From NCBI GenBank assembly GCA_905206345.1, contig CAJLGW010000006.1:1-40822 (forward strand): a stretch of 40,822 nucleotides of DNA, in the 5' to 3' direction. The number at the start of each line of letters is the position of its first letter. Position 1 is the first letter of the stretch. The notes beneath the pieces were generated by a model, which searched no databases, had not been told where the DNA came from, and was given only the letters and a program-made list of their open reading frames with translations. Below, one piece after another: positions 16,101 through 24,529 of this stretch. The position numbers and the translations under genes are program-made. The stretch comes from an uncultured Sutterella sp. (GTDB lineage Bacteria > Pseudomonadota > Gammaproteobacteria > Burkholderiales > Burkholderiaceae_F).

Positions 16101-17191
16101 GGAGCTTTATTTTTTGGTTTAACAATAACGTCGTGAGATTTGATCTTTAAAAAGTTATTGTCACTTAACGTTTGCTCAATTCGACCTTGGAAGGAGTCAA
16201 ACTCAAAAGGTTGACCTTGCGGTGTCCAACGAATGCTCACGTTGGAAAGTGAAATATCGGAGGTGATGGAAGTCGGTCGTAAATCTTCAAAAGTCATCCA
16301 AACGGAGGTTTGTCCATGACCCTTTTGTACGAAGTGATCTAAATTGAGACGATTAGCAATTAAACCAAAGTCAACATCAGGGACATTGGCATAGATCGTT
16401 CCATACAAATTGTGCAAACGATTTTTTTCGCCAAACATCTGTTCTTTAAAGTTGGCTCGCAAATCCAAATATGTTTTTTGTGTACCGATTAATGTTGATT
16501 GAAAACCAGCCTTCCATGCCACGCTGTAGCGGTGCAGGAGGAAATTGGTGTTGGTTAATTGAACACTCTTAGGAGAGGCTTCTGTGCAGTCAAGGTAGCT
16601 GAAGTGACCGTTGTTGATTTCAATATGTCGTTGATTTAAAAGAAAATCAAAAACGTAAGGGGTGCTCGAGCGACCTTCGAAAGCAAGAGAATCATTCTTG
16701 GTGTTTTGCTCAACCGAGGCGGTATCGATCGTAAAACCACCGATGTTGAAAACATGGGAGGTGAGACGCTCAATTTGAAGGTCAGGATTAATAATGACGA
16801 TGCGACTTGTGATCGGACGCAACTTAAAGAGCGACTCTAACGAAAACGTGACTTGGACTTTAGGTAATGTCAAAGAGGCTTTCTCTCCGTGGCGAGAGAG
16901 CGTCATGTTGGTAATCGTTAGGCGCGGAACGATAAAGCGCCAGTCAGCGGAAATGCTATCCACATCAATTTCTGTATCGAGTTGACTTTCCAGATACGTT
17001 TCTAATTGAGGATAGTATTTATCGATATTGGGGATGACCCAAAAACGCGTAATTGTCAGAACAAGGGCAATAAAAGCATAGATAAACAGTAACCCCCACC
17101 CTGCCAAGCGCAAGAGGTTTTTCCAATGGAAAACACGCTTGAACAGCATACGACTTTGGGGTTGGGGTAAAAGTACGGATTTATCTGCCAA
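13139..17191 (-). CDS. yhdP: YhdP-family AsmA-like envelope lipid transport protein
   Basis: A 1350-residue protein with one N-terminal membrane helix (LLFIYAFIALVLTITRFWV, about 34-52) followed by a long, beta-rich periplasmic region (DUF3971) and an AsmA-like C-terminal block rich in NINNG, GSFLAQLALQ and YEVTGTIDKP. Proteins of this kind form long hydrophobic grooves that bridge the inner and outer membranes and move phospholipids outward. The length matches YhdP. It is the first gene of the minus-strand yhdP-nitrilase-plsC-cdsA-like run and diverges from glnE across a 148-base spacer. Linkage with lipid-synthesis genes fits an envelope role. The family is firm; function is by homology. 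Confidence 0.9.
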   Translation of the reverse strand: MADKSVLLPQPQSRMLFKRVFHWKNLLRLAGWGLLFIYAFIALVLTITRFWVIPNIDKYYPQLETYLESQLDTEIDVDSISADWRFIVPRLTITNMTLSRHGEKASLTLPKVQVTFSLESLFKLRPITSRIVIINPDLQIERLTSHVFNIGGFTIDTASVEQNTKNDSLAFEGRSSTPYVFDFLLNQRHIEINNGHFSYLDCTEASPKSVQLTNTNFLLHRYSVAWKAGFQSTLIGTQKTYLDLRANFKEQMFGEKNRLHNLYGTIYANVPDVDFGLIANRLNLDHFVQKGHGQTSVWMTFEDLRPTSITSDISLSNVSIRWTPQGQPFEFDSFQGRIEQTLSDNNFLKIKSHDVIVKPKNKAPYYLGDAQLQAFLKDGSFYDGKMQLEFFDLQALSTIGLQLPLPQKGRDAIRQVDASGLIENFESTWRGNISNPTQYELSMLFKGLSISGLPIDVKAIKNAGFRNLSGRVSLNEKGGELTLDAPGSRLDFPGIFAEGRLAFDTLKLKGSWVTAPTLEFKFEDLLASNTDASVQLHGGWKNTGDLGTLEVRGDIQYLNARSAYRYIPIVAGGWGTNNWLKGALQGGIARNAKVNVYGPLRQFPFKNSENPDYIFRIAGNVEDVTLDYLPSMKKDAKGQWIPGDWPQIRQIHGTLAFEADSMVVNVNQARTKEGALLHDVTAEIPSYGAHGVPLLITGHAQGALSAMADYVNQSPISGMIGHALENSQSKGNAALNLELMIPITEAHKTEVKGEVHLENNFVHLDKVPPMDKANGSVIFSEKGVWAPKLTAEVHGKSVSGSINTAEDGKISILASGVVDAPMVSKIIDSPSSTSLLDFIEGEAYANVRVDIQKGVSVYVNSALMGAYTNLPAPLNKQKDEVWPLTFEMTPCTNTKECSNRMRLSVQDHLLKMDILFDSTERGLKANRGYFAINTPVNTIPSQTGLSLYINTPNLLWSEWGPILSHITQKREADPNADLKTMTLNRIVANVNHLDYNGMIFSKVNVNAAASRQDIWNASFASNLFKGQLRWTPGSQGKHDQVNAQFDYLTIPQKKLVDGTLKLVPKATESLPSLTLSIGQLKYIDYDLGRLTLSAQNRGFGADQSWALERFELQTPEAKLTASGLWDSGNKKDSRTTLNATLDIKDVGDLLDRAHYQKAITDGSGQINAQLQWQGAPVDFNTETLNGQVATQLISGQITQVEPGAGRLMSLMSLQQLLRRFALDFRDVVGQGFVFDTINGTININNGLATSDTLRIVGPQASILSQGWLDLNNLTQKVKISVIPDISFSGASIALAVANPLLGVGSFLAQLALQAPLSQLFSVEYEVTGTIDKPVIQKVDGKQTTASAQAP

Positions 17192-17339
17192 TACAGACTC
17201 CTAAAACAGTACAAACTTTACCACACCGAAGGCTGATTTTTGGGACTTTGAGCGTATTTTCAAGACCCAGAAAGCAACAAATTTTTTCACATTGTTTTTT
17301 TGCGTTAAACTGCTCAAATGACTTGTATTTGAGACGGCT

Positions 17340-20156
17340 ATGCAATCCCTGACTCTTCAAACGCTTCCCGACGTGTCGCACTTCATTAAACGTGCACTTA
17401 TCAGTGCGAATCCTCTTATGAGTGATGAGGAACGTTTAGCGTGGCTTGATGCGAAAGCAGGTGATGTTTTTACGCGCCAAAAGATGCTCGACTTTCTTGC
17501 GGGCATTGAAGAGACCGAAGAATTAGAAGTGGCCCTTCGCACCTTAAGACGCGAAGTGCTCATGACGCTCGTAGCGCGTGACGCTCTAAAGCGGGCGGAC
17601 TATTTTGAAGTGGTTCGCACCATGACGGATTTGGCAGAAGTTGCCATCAATGCCGTTGTGAAAGCTCACGCCCTCAAACTCTCCACGCGCTTTGGTGTCC
17701 CCACTTCCGTAGACGGCGTTCCTCAAGATTTATTAGTGGTCGGCATGGGGAAGTTGGGAGGAGAAGAGCTCAATGTCAGCTCCGACATCGATTTAATTTT
17801 CGTCTTTGATGAGCAGGGACACTGCCAGCCTTGCGAGCGTTGTCCTCAGCCTCGAAAAGAACTCTCCAATATGGAGTTCTTCGAACGCTTAAGTAAAAAG
17901 GTCATTCCGGCATTGTCAGAAATCTCCGGTGCAGGGTTCGTCTTTCGTGTTGATATGCGTTTGCGTCCCAATGGCGATTCGGGGCCGATTTGTGTCAGCA
18001 ACGACATGCTTGAAGAATACCTTTACGTTCAAGGCCGTGAATGGGAACGCTTCGCATGGTTGAAGTCACGCATTGTCAATGAACCGGTCTTCTCTTCAAG
18101 TGAAGCATTTGAAGAGCAGAAAAAGCACCTCCAAGACATTGTTCGCCCGTTTGTTTTCAGAAAGTACGTGGACTTTAATGCGATTAGCGCCCTATCGAAC
18201 CTTCATAAACTCATTCGTGCTGAAACCGTTCGTCGTGAAGCCGGCAAAGACTTAGGAATCAACATTAAGTTGGGACGTGGCGGTATTCGAGAAATTGAAT
18301 TTATTACCCAAACTTTTCAAGTGATCCGTGGTGGGCGTGAACCACAACTGCGAGGCAAAAATACTTTAGAGACGTTGCCACTTTTGGCTAAACACGGCGT
18401 TATTAAGGAAGAACAAGCTCAGGCCTTATCCGATGCGTATCTCTTTTTACGCAATATGGAGCATGCCATTCAGTATTTGGACGATCAACAAACGCATCGT
18501 TTACCAATAGAAGACGATCAAGTGCAAAAGGTGGCACTGTTGATGGGGATTGAAACCCAAGAAATGCTCTCGCGCTTAGCTCAGATTCGTGATTACGTAT
18601 CCAATTGCTTTGAAGCCATTTTCAAGGTGGGCGAAAAGGATGAAGCCGAAGAGGATGATTGGCCTCAAGGGTGGGCTGAAGGCTTTGAAAGGGCTGCTCC
18701 CGAATTAGAAGAACAATTTAAATCTTTGGGTTACGAAGATCCGACCACGTGCGCTTTCAGAGTCTTAAATCTTATGCGCTCGAAATTCTTGGCCGCTCAA
18801 ACGGAAGCCGCACAAGCCCGAATGGCGCAATTGGTTAAACGGATCGTTGGTCTATGCAAAGATTTGGCCAATGAGTCCGATGGCACGGCGCCCGATAAGA
18901 TTTTCTTGCGTTTTGTGGATTTATTGGAAGTGATTGCCGGTCGCAGTACCTATGTATCGCTTTTGATTCAATTCCCGCCCGTCTGTGAAAAAGTGGCGCG
19001 TGTTTTAAAGTCAAGCGCTGCCATTGCAGAGTACCTGATTGCGCACCCGATTGTTTTGGACGAATTGGTCGATGAGCGCAATGTCGTGTGGGATAACTTC
19101 ACAACGGTGGATTGGAGTGATTGGCAAGACGAATTGTGGGAACAACTCCAAGAGGCAGCCGACGATCAAGAGTCCCAAATGAACATCATCCGAGATGCTC
19201 ACCATGGGGCTGTCTTTAAGTTGTTGGTAGCCGATCTCGAAGGTCGATTCACGGTTGAGCGCTTGGCAGACCAATTGTCAGCCTTAGCTGATGCGGTGAT
19301 TGAAATTGTCATTACGTTGGCCTGGAACACCGTTGCAAGCCGCCATTGCGATGTGCCCAAATTTGCGGTCATCGCCTACGGGAAGTTAGGGGGGAAGGAG
19401 CTCAGTTACGCCTCGGACTTAGACTTAATCTATCTCTACGATGATGACTCTCCTGAAGCTTCAAAAAACTACACCCGTTTAGTGCGTCGTATGATGAGTT
19501 GGCTCACGGTTCAAACTTCTTCCGGTATTTTGTTTGATGTGGATTTACGTTTGCGTCCCAACGGGGAAAACGGTTTGGTGGTTTCTTCCTTAGAAATGTT
19601 CCGCCGTTATCAACGAAACGAAGACGGTACGGGGGCTTGGCCTTGGGAACACCAAGCATTAACGCGCGCTCGGTTCTGCGCTGGTGACCGAGAAATCGGA
19701 GCGGCGTTTGAGAAAGAACGCGAGGCGCTTTTGAGATTGCCAAGAGACGCACAAAAAGTCTTACGCGATGTCTCAGAGATGCGCAGCAAAATGCTCGAAG
19801 GTCACCCCAACGGCACGTCCTTATTTGACGTCAAGCACGATCGTGGCGGGATGGTGGATATTGAATTTGCTGTTCAAGCAATGGTGTTGGTTTACTCGCA
19901 CGAACATCCGGAATTAACGAATAACTTCGGCAATATTTTGTTATTGGAAATGGCCGGTCGCATCGGTTTAATCGATAACGATTTGGCCGCACGATGTGCT
20001 GGGATTTATCGCCAATATCGCAACGTTCAGCGTACGTATCGGTTAGAGCACGGCTTGGGGAGCGTGAGAGTGGATCCGAAGGCGTTTGAGTCCGAAATTG
20101 CCGATGTTCGCGCTTTGTGGAAGGTTGTTTTTGGCGAAGGCGGGCCGGAACGTTAA
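17340..20156 (+). CDS. glnE: bifunctional glutamine synthetase adenylyltransferase / adenylyl-removing enzyme
   Basis: A 938-residue protein of normal GlnE length (about 945) with two nucleotidyltransferase domains. The N-terminal adenylyl-removing domain has GMGKLGGEELN (135-145) with D149/D151; the C-terminal adenylylating domain has AYGKLGGKELS with a DLDL pair near 693-696. Each is followed by its own RLRPNG. It adds or removes AMP on glutamine synthetase in response to PII, tuning nitrogen assimilation in the cytosol. Both active-site motifs are intact. It is divergent from yhdP and followed by a strong hairpin. The ATG at 17340 has only a weak upstream purine stretch (GAGACGG). Confidence 0.96.
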   Translation: MQSLTLQTLPDVSHFIKRALISANPLMSDEERLAWLDAKAGDVFTRQKMLDFLAGIEETEELEVALRTLRREVLMTLVARDALKRADYFEVVRTMTDLAEVAINAVVKAHALKLSTRFGVPTSVDGVPQDLLVVGMGKLGGEELNVSSDIDLIFVFDEQGHCQPCERCPQPRKELSNMEFFERLSKKVIPALSEISGAGFVFRVDMRLRPNGDSGPICVSNDMLEEYLYVQGREWERFAWLKSRIVNEPVFSSSEAFEEQKKHLQDIVRPFVFRKYVDFNAISALSNLHKLIRAETVRREAGKDLGINIKLGRGGIREIEFITQTFQVIRGGREPQLRGKNTLETLPLLAKHGVIKEEQAQALSDAYLFLRNMEHAIQYLDDQQTHRLPIEDDQVQKVALLMGIETQEMLSRLAQIRDYVSNCFEAIFKVGEKDEAEEDDWPQGWAEGFERAAPELEEQFKSLGYEDPTTCAFRVLNLMRSKFLAAQTEAAQARMAQLVKRIVGLCKDLANESDGTAPDKIFLRFVDLLEVIAGRSTYVSLLIQFPPVCEKVARVLKSSAAIAEYLIAHPIVLDELVDERNVVWDNFTTVDWSDWQDELWEQLQEAADDQESQMNIIRDAHHGAVFKLLVADLEGRFTVERLADQLSALADAVIEIVITLAWNTVASRHCDVPKFAVIAYGKLGGKELSYASDLDLIYLYDDDSPEASKNYTRLVRRMMSWLTVQTSSGILFDVDLRLRPNGENGLVVSSLEMFRRYQRNEDGTGAWPWEHQALTRARFCAGDREIGAAFEKEREALLRLPRDAQKVLRDVSEMRSKMLEGHPNGTSLFDVKHDRGGMVDIEFAVQAMVLVYSHEHPELTNNFGNILLLEMAGRIGLIDNDLAARCAGIYRQYRNVQRTYRLEHGLGSVRVDPKAFESEIADVRALWKVVFGEGGPER

Positions 20157-20224
20157 TCCAGGAATTCAAAAAATACCAAAATTTGAATTTTTGAAACATC
20201 CAAATTTTTTAGGGTATTTTTCTC

Positions 20225-20266
20225 AAAAAAGCGCTACATGTTAACGAACACTGTAGCGCTCTTTTG
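20225..20266. terminator. bidirectional terminator between glnE and sstT
   Basis: AGCGCTACA-TGTT, loop AACG, AACA-C-TGTAGCGCT forms a 13-bp stem with a single bulged base. A6 on the left gives a strong T-tract for the minus-strand sstT; the plus side has a weaker CTTTTGC for glnE. Confidence 0.9.
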
Positions 20267-20277
20267 CTTTCGAGAGA

Positions 20278-21543
20278 CTATCTCAATTCACGGACATCTC
20301 GACCTTTGTGATCCTCTTCAATCGCAATGCGTTCAGCTCTTATGCAGGCAGCCGCCGTAAATAAAACGTCAGACGAAGAGTTCAAGCCCGTTTCCGTTGA
20401 GTCTTGCAAAACGCTGATGATAAAGCCAACGGCCACGACTTCCATGGCAACTGAGGAGTCAATGCCAAATAAGCCACAAGCCAGGGGAATCAACATCAAA
20501 GAGCCACCAGGCACACCCGACGTCCCACAAGCACAGATGGAGGCCACAAAACTTAAAATCACGGCAGAAACGAAACTGACTTCAATATTTAAGCTGTGGG
20601 CGGCAGCCAACGTCAGTACCGTAATTGTAATGGCGGCACCTGCCATATTGATAGTGGCACCCAACGGGATTGTGATCGAATACGTGGCTTCGTCCAAATT
20701 CAAACGACGGCACATTCCCATGTTGACCGGAATATTGGCGGCAGATGAGCGGGTAAAGAAGGCCATCACGCCACTTTCACGCAAGGTGGCAAACGTTAAT
20801 GGATAGGGGTTGCGGTGCGTTGCGACCCAAACCAAGAAGGGGTTAAGAACCAATGCGACAAATGCCATGCAACCTAAAAGCACCGCCAAAATTTGCACGT
20901 AACCTTCAAAGACTTCCAAGCCCGTTGTGGCAACAGTGCTTGCAACCAAGCCGAAAATCCCGACGGGGGCAAAGCGAATAACAACGCTCACGACAAACTC
21001 AACGCCTCGGGAGAGGTCTGCCATGAATTCACGGGAGGCGTTAGAGGCGTGACGCAAAGCTAAACCTAAACCGGTTGCCCAAGCCAAAATGCCGATAAAG
21101 TTGGCCTTTAATAATGCATTGACGGGATTGTCAACGACAGCCAAAAGCATATTGCGTAACACTTCTTGGACACCACCGATGACAGTCGTTTGCGAGTCGG
21201 CCGATACCAACATGATGTGGGTCGGAAAGATGAAACTGGCAACCACAGCGATTAACGCAGCTCCAAAGGTGCCGATGACATACAAAACGAGGACGGGTTT
21301 AATGTGTGCGCGTGTTTCGACATTGTGATTGGCAATGGCAGACATCACCAAAACAAATACCAACAAAGGTGCCACGGCTTTTAATGCTGAAATGAAAAGG
21401 GAACCCAAAAATGCACTTGAGATGGCAAGCGGTGGCGCAATGTAGGCGCAAATCACCCCTAAAAGTAAGCCAATAAGAATTTGTTTAACGAGCGAAGCTT
21501 GTAAAAAAGGCTTCGCAAAACGAATCATGATACGTTTAGGCAT
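20278..21543 (-). CDS. sstT: sodium/serine-threonine symporter SstT
   Basis: A 421-residue dicarboxylate/amino acid:cation symporter (DAACS) family protein with the hydrophobic pattern of the family. SstT-like blocks are clear: FLQASLVKQILIGLLLG near the N-terminus, the serine-rich reentrant loop AFFTRSSAANIPVNM, the IPLGATINMAGAAI segment and CACGTSGVPGGSL with QDSTETGLNSSSD near the end. It takes up serine and threonine with sodium across the inner membrane. The ATG at 21543 has only a weak binding site; an in-frame ATG five codons later is also possible. It is a single gene between terminator hairpins. Confidence 0.94.
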   Translation of the reverse strand: MPKRIMIRFAKPFLQASLVKQILIGLLLGVICAYIAPPLAISSAFLGSLFISALKAVAPLLVFVLVMSAIANHNVETRAHIKPVLVLYVIGTFGAALIAVVASFIFPTHIMLVSADSQTTVIGGVQEVLRNMLLAVVDNPVNALLKANFIGILAWATGLGLALRHASNASREFMADLSRGVEFVVSVVIRFAPVGIFGLVASTVATTGLEVFEGYVQILAVLLGCMAFVALVLNPFLVWVATHRNPYPLTFATLRESGVMAFFTRSSAANIPVNMGMCRRLNLDEATYSITIPLGATINMAGAAITITVLTLAAAHSLNIEVSFVSAVILSFVASICACGTSGVPGGSLMLIPLACGLFGIDSSVAMEVVAVGFIISVLQDSTETGLNSSSDVLFTAAACIRAERIAIEEDHKGRDVRELR

Positions 21544-21693
21544 TTTTGATGTCTTCTTTAAAGTTCAGGGAGATTGTTGATGGTCATTTCGCCACCATTC
21601 GCGCAATCTTAACGACATTCGCCAAAAAATAAGGATTTTTACTTAAATTTTTTCTGAGCTCGTAAGCGGTTCTATCTAGAGAGGGGCAGAAAG

Positions 21694-21727
21694 AAAAGAG
21701 GTTCCGAAAAACAAATCGAAACCTCTT
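21694..21727 (-). terminator. rho-independent terminator of the ferredoxin-NADP reductase gene
   Basis: Read on the minus strand: GAGGTTTCGA, loop of eight bases, TCGGAACCTC (one G-T pair), then TTTTC. It lies about 28 bases after the reductase stop codon. Confidence 0.85.
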
Positions 21728-21754
21728 AATTTTTGGTGTTAAAAGTCGGAGAAA

Positions 21755-22834
21755 TTAATCCAACTCAGGCGTTTCAACCCCTAAAACCTTGTGCAACTTG
21801 GGACTCGTTGTCGTGTATTGCAATAAGGTTTTCTTTTCCGGATAGACGATGTCGGCAGCCGCAAAAGCAGCCAAGGCGCATTCGTGGAAGCCCGACAAAA
21901 TCAACTTCTTCTTACCTGGATAGGTGTTAATGTCACCCACGGCAAAAATACCGGGGATCGAGGATTGGAATTTTTCCGTATCGACCACGATTTGCTTGCG
22001 ATAGATTTCAAGACCCCAATCGGCGATGGGGCCCAACTTCGGAGACAAACCAAAGAAGACCAACAAGTGATCAAGCGGCATACGGCGAACCACGCCATCG
22101 TCGCCCGTGACGCGAATTTCCGTGAGCTTACCGTCTTTTTCTTCAAAGCCCGTGATTTGGCCGACTTCGAATTGCATTTCCCAGTTTTCGCACAATTCAC
22201 GCATCTTGTTAACAGAAGCCGTTTGAGCGCGGAAGCCATCACGACGGTGCAAAAGAATGACGCTTTCGGCCTTACCCACTAAATTCAAGGTCCAGTCGAG
22301 AGCCGAGTCACCACCGCCGCAGATAACGATGTTTTTACCGGCAAAGAATTCCGGGTCTTTGACGTGGTAGTGAAGCTGCGTTCCTTCGAATTTGGCAATG
22401 CCCGGCACCGTCAAGCGTTTGGGTTGGAAACTGCCGACACCGGCGGCAATAAAGACGGTCTTGGTCATAAAGCGCGTGCCCTTGTCCGTTTCAACAAAGA
22501 AACGACCGTCTTCTTGCTTATTGACCGTCGTTACCTCTTCACCCAAGTGGAATTGGGGGCCAAAGGGGTGAATTTGCTTGAGAAGATTTTCCGTTAATTC
22601 TCGCGACGTGCAAACGGGCACGGCAGGAATATCGTAAATGGGCTTATGTTCATAAAGCTCCATGCATTGACCGCCCACCATCTTAAGGGAGTCAACAACA
22701 TGAGCCTTCATTTCTAAAAGACCCAATTCAAAAACTTGGAAAAGACCGACAGGGCCGGCGCCAACAATGACGGCGTCCGTTTCAATAATCTCATCGGTTT
22801 TCGGTGCAATCGTTAAATAATCTTCAATAGCCAT
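21755..22834 (-). CDS. ferredoxin--NADP+ reductase, thioredoxin-reductase-like type
   Basis: A 359-residue FAD/NAD(P)H flavoprotein. The FAD-binding GAGPVG is at 25-30, GGQCMELY follows the first Rossmann unit, the NADPH-binding GGGDSALD is at 173-180, and AVGDINTYPGKKK near 296 is the second FAD contact. The CxxC disulphide of true thioredoxin reductases is absent, as in YumC-like ferredoxin-NADP reductases. It moves electrons between NADPH and ferredoxin or flavodoxin in the cytosol. It stands alone with its own terminator. The family call is confident. Confidence 0.92.
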   Translation of the reverse strand: MAIEDYLTIAPKTDEIIETDAVIVGAGPVGLFQVFELGLLEMKAHVVDSLKMVGGQCMELYEHKPIYDIPAVPVCTSRELTENLLKQIHPFGPQFHLGEEVTTVNKQEDGRFFVETDKGTRFMTKTVFIAAGVGSFQPKRLTVPGIAKFEGTQLHYHVKDPEFFAGKNIVICGGGDSALDWTLNLVGKAESVILLHRRDGFRAQTASVNKMRELCENWEMQFEVGQITGFEEKDGKLTEIRVTGDDGVVRRMPLDHLLVFFGLSPKLGPIADWGLEIYRKQIVVDTEKFQSSIPGIFAVGDINTYPGKKKLILSGFHECALAAFAAADIVYPEKKTLLQYTTTSPKLHKVLGVETPELD

Positions 22835-22916
22835 TTTTAATAATCCGATAGGGAATGAACACTTAATTATCCCATTTTTAGGTGAGAAACAAAAAGTTCA
22901 ACAGGCGCCAAAACGG

Positions 22917-24419
22917 CTATTTTTCGTGGAATTTCTTGTCATCGAGAATTTCTTGACGAACTTGGCGCAACTTCGCATCGACCTGACTCATAAGATAAAA
23001 GTCGCCGTCATTGGCCTGTTGGGCTAAGTTGAATTGATATTCGGCGGCACGTTTGTCACCGCGTGCCAAGTACATGTCGCCCACGGCGTGATGGTGAGCG
23101 CTATTTTGATTGAGTTCTTTGTAGCAACGGGCGGCAATGGCGTTATAAGCTTCGCTTTGACGGCTGATCGCTTGTTGAGAGCGCATAAACTTTAAGACGT
23201 CGTTATAGCGCTTCGACTCGTAAAGCTCATTGGCGTAAAGCTTGACGGCCATTTCCGATAACGGGTTATTGTCCACAAGATTTTTAGCCTGACGCAAAGC
23301 TTGGCGCTTTTCATTGGCGTTGCCAAAAAGGAAAAGGCACTCCGATTGGTTCTTTTCCAAAATCGGGCGTTTGCCACCCAAACGAACCGCTTCATTTGCA
23401 AGACGCTTGGCCTCTGCTCCCTTACCCAATCGACGATTGGCTACCGATAAACCATAAGTTAGAGCAATTTTTTGACGTTGATTTTTAGCATTTGCCAAGT
23501 CGTCTCGTATTTCTTTTTCGACTTTTAATCGTTCGTTGTGTGAACTTTCTTGCAATACACGCATGCGCTGCTGAATTAAAAGAAAGTCCATGGAGTCCGT
23601 GTGAGCACGATTGCCCAACTGTTGCGTACGGTTTTCCATATCGCTGATACGTTCAACCGTTAACGGGTGGGTACTTAAATAAGCAGGGGAAGCCGATTCG
23701 TAATAGCGATTATTTTGTTGAAGTCGAGCAAAGAAATTCTCCATCCCTTTGGGGTCAAAACCGGCATTGGCTAAAGAATTTAAACCGACACGGTCAGCTT
23801 CGCGTTCAGCACTGCGAGAGTAACTCAATTGCTTTTGAATAAGTGCGGCCTGACCACCCATCGCAATACCGGCGGCCGCATTACCGCTTCCTGCTCGAGC
23901 CGCCAATAAGGCCAAGAGCAAAGAACCGATGGTGATCGCCATATTGTTGCGTTGCTCATCAATCATGCGAGCAATGTGGCGCTGAGAGACGTGACCGATT
24001 TCGTGAGCAACGACACCGGCTAATTCACTTTCGGTTTGTGCGGCCACGATCAGACCGGTGTGCACCGCAATGTAGCCCCCAGGGATCGCAAAAGCGTTCA
24101 AGGACTTATCAATGAGTGGATAGAAAAAGAAATTGTAGGTGTGAGATTGTGAAACACTAGCTAAGCGATAGCCTAAACGATTGAGGTATTCGAGTGTTTC
24201 AGCATCATTGAGGTAAGCATCATCGGCACGAATGTGTGTCATGATTTCATCGCCCAAGGCTTGTTCTTCAGACGGGGACATTTCCGTGCCCGCCACGGCT
24301 CCCATGCTCGGCAGGTTGAGGTTAAGCGACTGGGTTGCAGGCTCACGAACAGCCCACGCGCTCATCGGAGTGAGTGCAATGGTTGTGCATAGGGCTGAAA
24401 TGAGAGCTTTTTTAAACAT
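22917..24419 (-). CDS. bepA: BepA-type periplasmic M48 metalloprotease with TPR repeats
   Basis: A 500-residue exported protein. A signal peptide is seen (KKA start, hydrophobic core, likely cut after AWA at residue 23). The zinc motif HEIGH is at 139-143, and the third ligand is probably E207 in AEREADRVG. The C-terminal half is helical with tetratricopeptide-like repeats, as in E. coli BepA (487 residues). BepA helps assemble, or degrades, the outer membrane LPS translocon LptD and other beta-barrel proteins in the periplasm. It is a single gene, the next minus-strand gene upstream (menE) being closed by its own hairpin. BepA and its paralogue LoiP share the protease core; length and TPRs favour BepA. 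Confidence 0.9.
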   Translation of the reverse strand: MFKKALISALCTTIALTPMSAWAVREPATQSLNLNLPSMGAVAGTEMSPSEEQALGDEIMTHIRADDAYLNDAETLEYLNRLGYRLASVSQSHTYNFFFYPLIDKSLNAFAIPGGYIAVHTGLIVAAQTESELAGVVAHEIGHVSQRHIARMIDEQRNNMAITIGSLLLALLAARAGSGNAAAGIAMGGQAALIQKQLSYSRSAEREADRVGLNSLANAGFDPKGMENFFARLQQNNRYYESASPAYLSTHPLTVERISDMENRTQQLGNRAHTDSMDFLLIQQRMRVLQESSHNERLKVEKEIRDDLANAKNQRQKIALTYGLSVANRRLGKGAEAKRLANEAVRLGGKRPILEKNQSECLFLFGNANEKRQALRQAKNLVDNNPLSEMAVKLYANELYESKRYNDVLKFMRSQQAISRQSEAYNAIAARCYKELNQNSAHHHAVGDMYLARGDKRAAEYQFNLAQQANDGDFYLMSQVDAKLRQVRQEILDDKKFHEK

Positions 24420-24493
24420 GACCGGATGCGGTGAAATAACAATCTTAATCTTAATGAGAAAAGGCTTCTCGTGCCGATATCGTTAAGGTTGGA

Positions 24494-24525
24494 AACAAAT
24501 CGGAGTGCTTTGAAACACTCCGATT
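24494..24525 (-). terminator. terminator of the menB-menE run
   Basis: A perfect 10-bp inverted repeat, AATCGGAGTG / CACTCCGATT, with an 8-base loop. On the minus strand it is followed by TGTTTCC, a short T-rich tract, just after the menE stop. Confidence 0.8.
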
Positions 24526-24529
24526 GGAC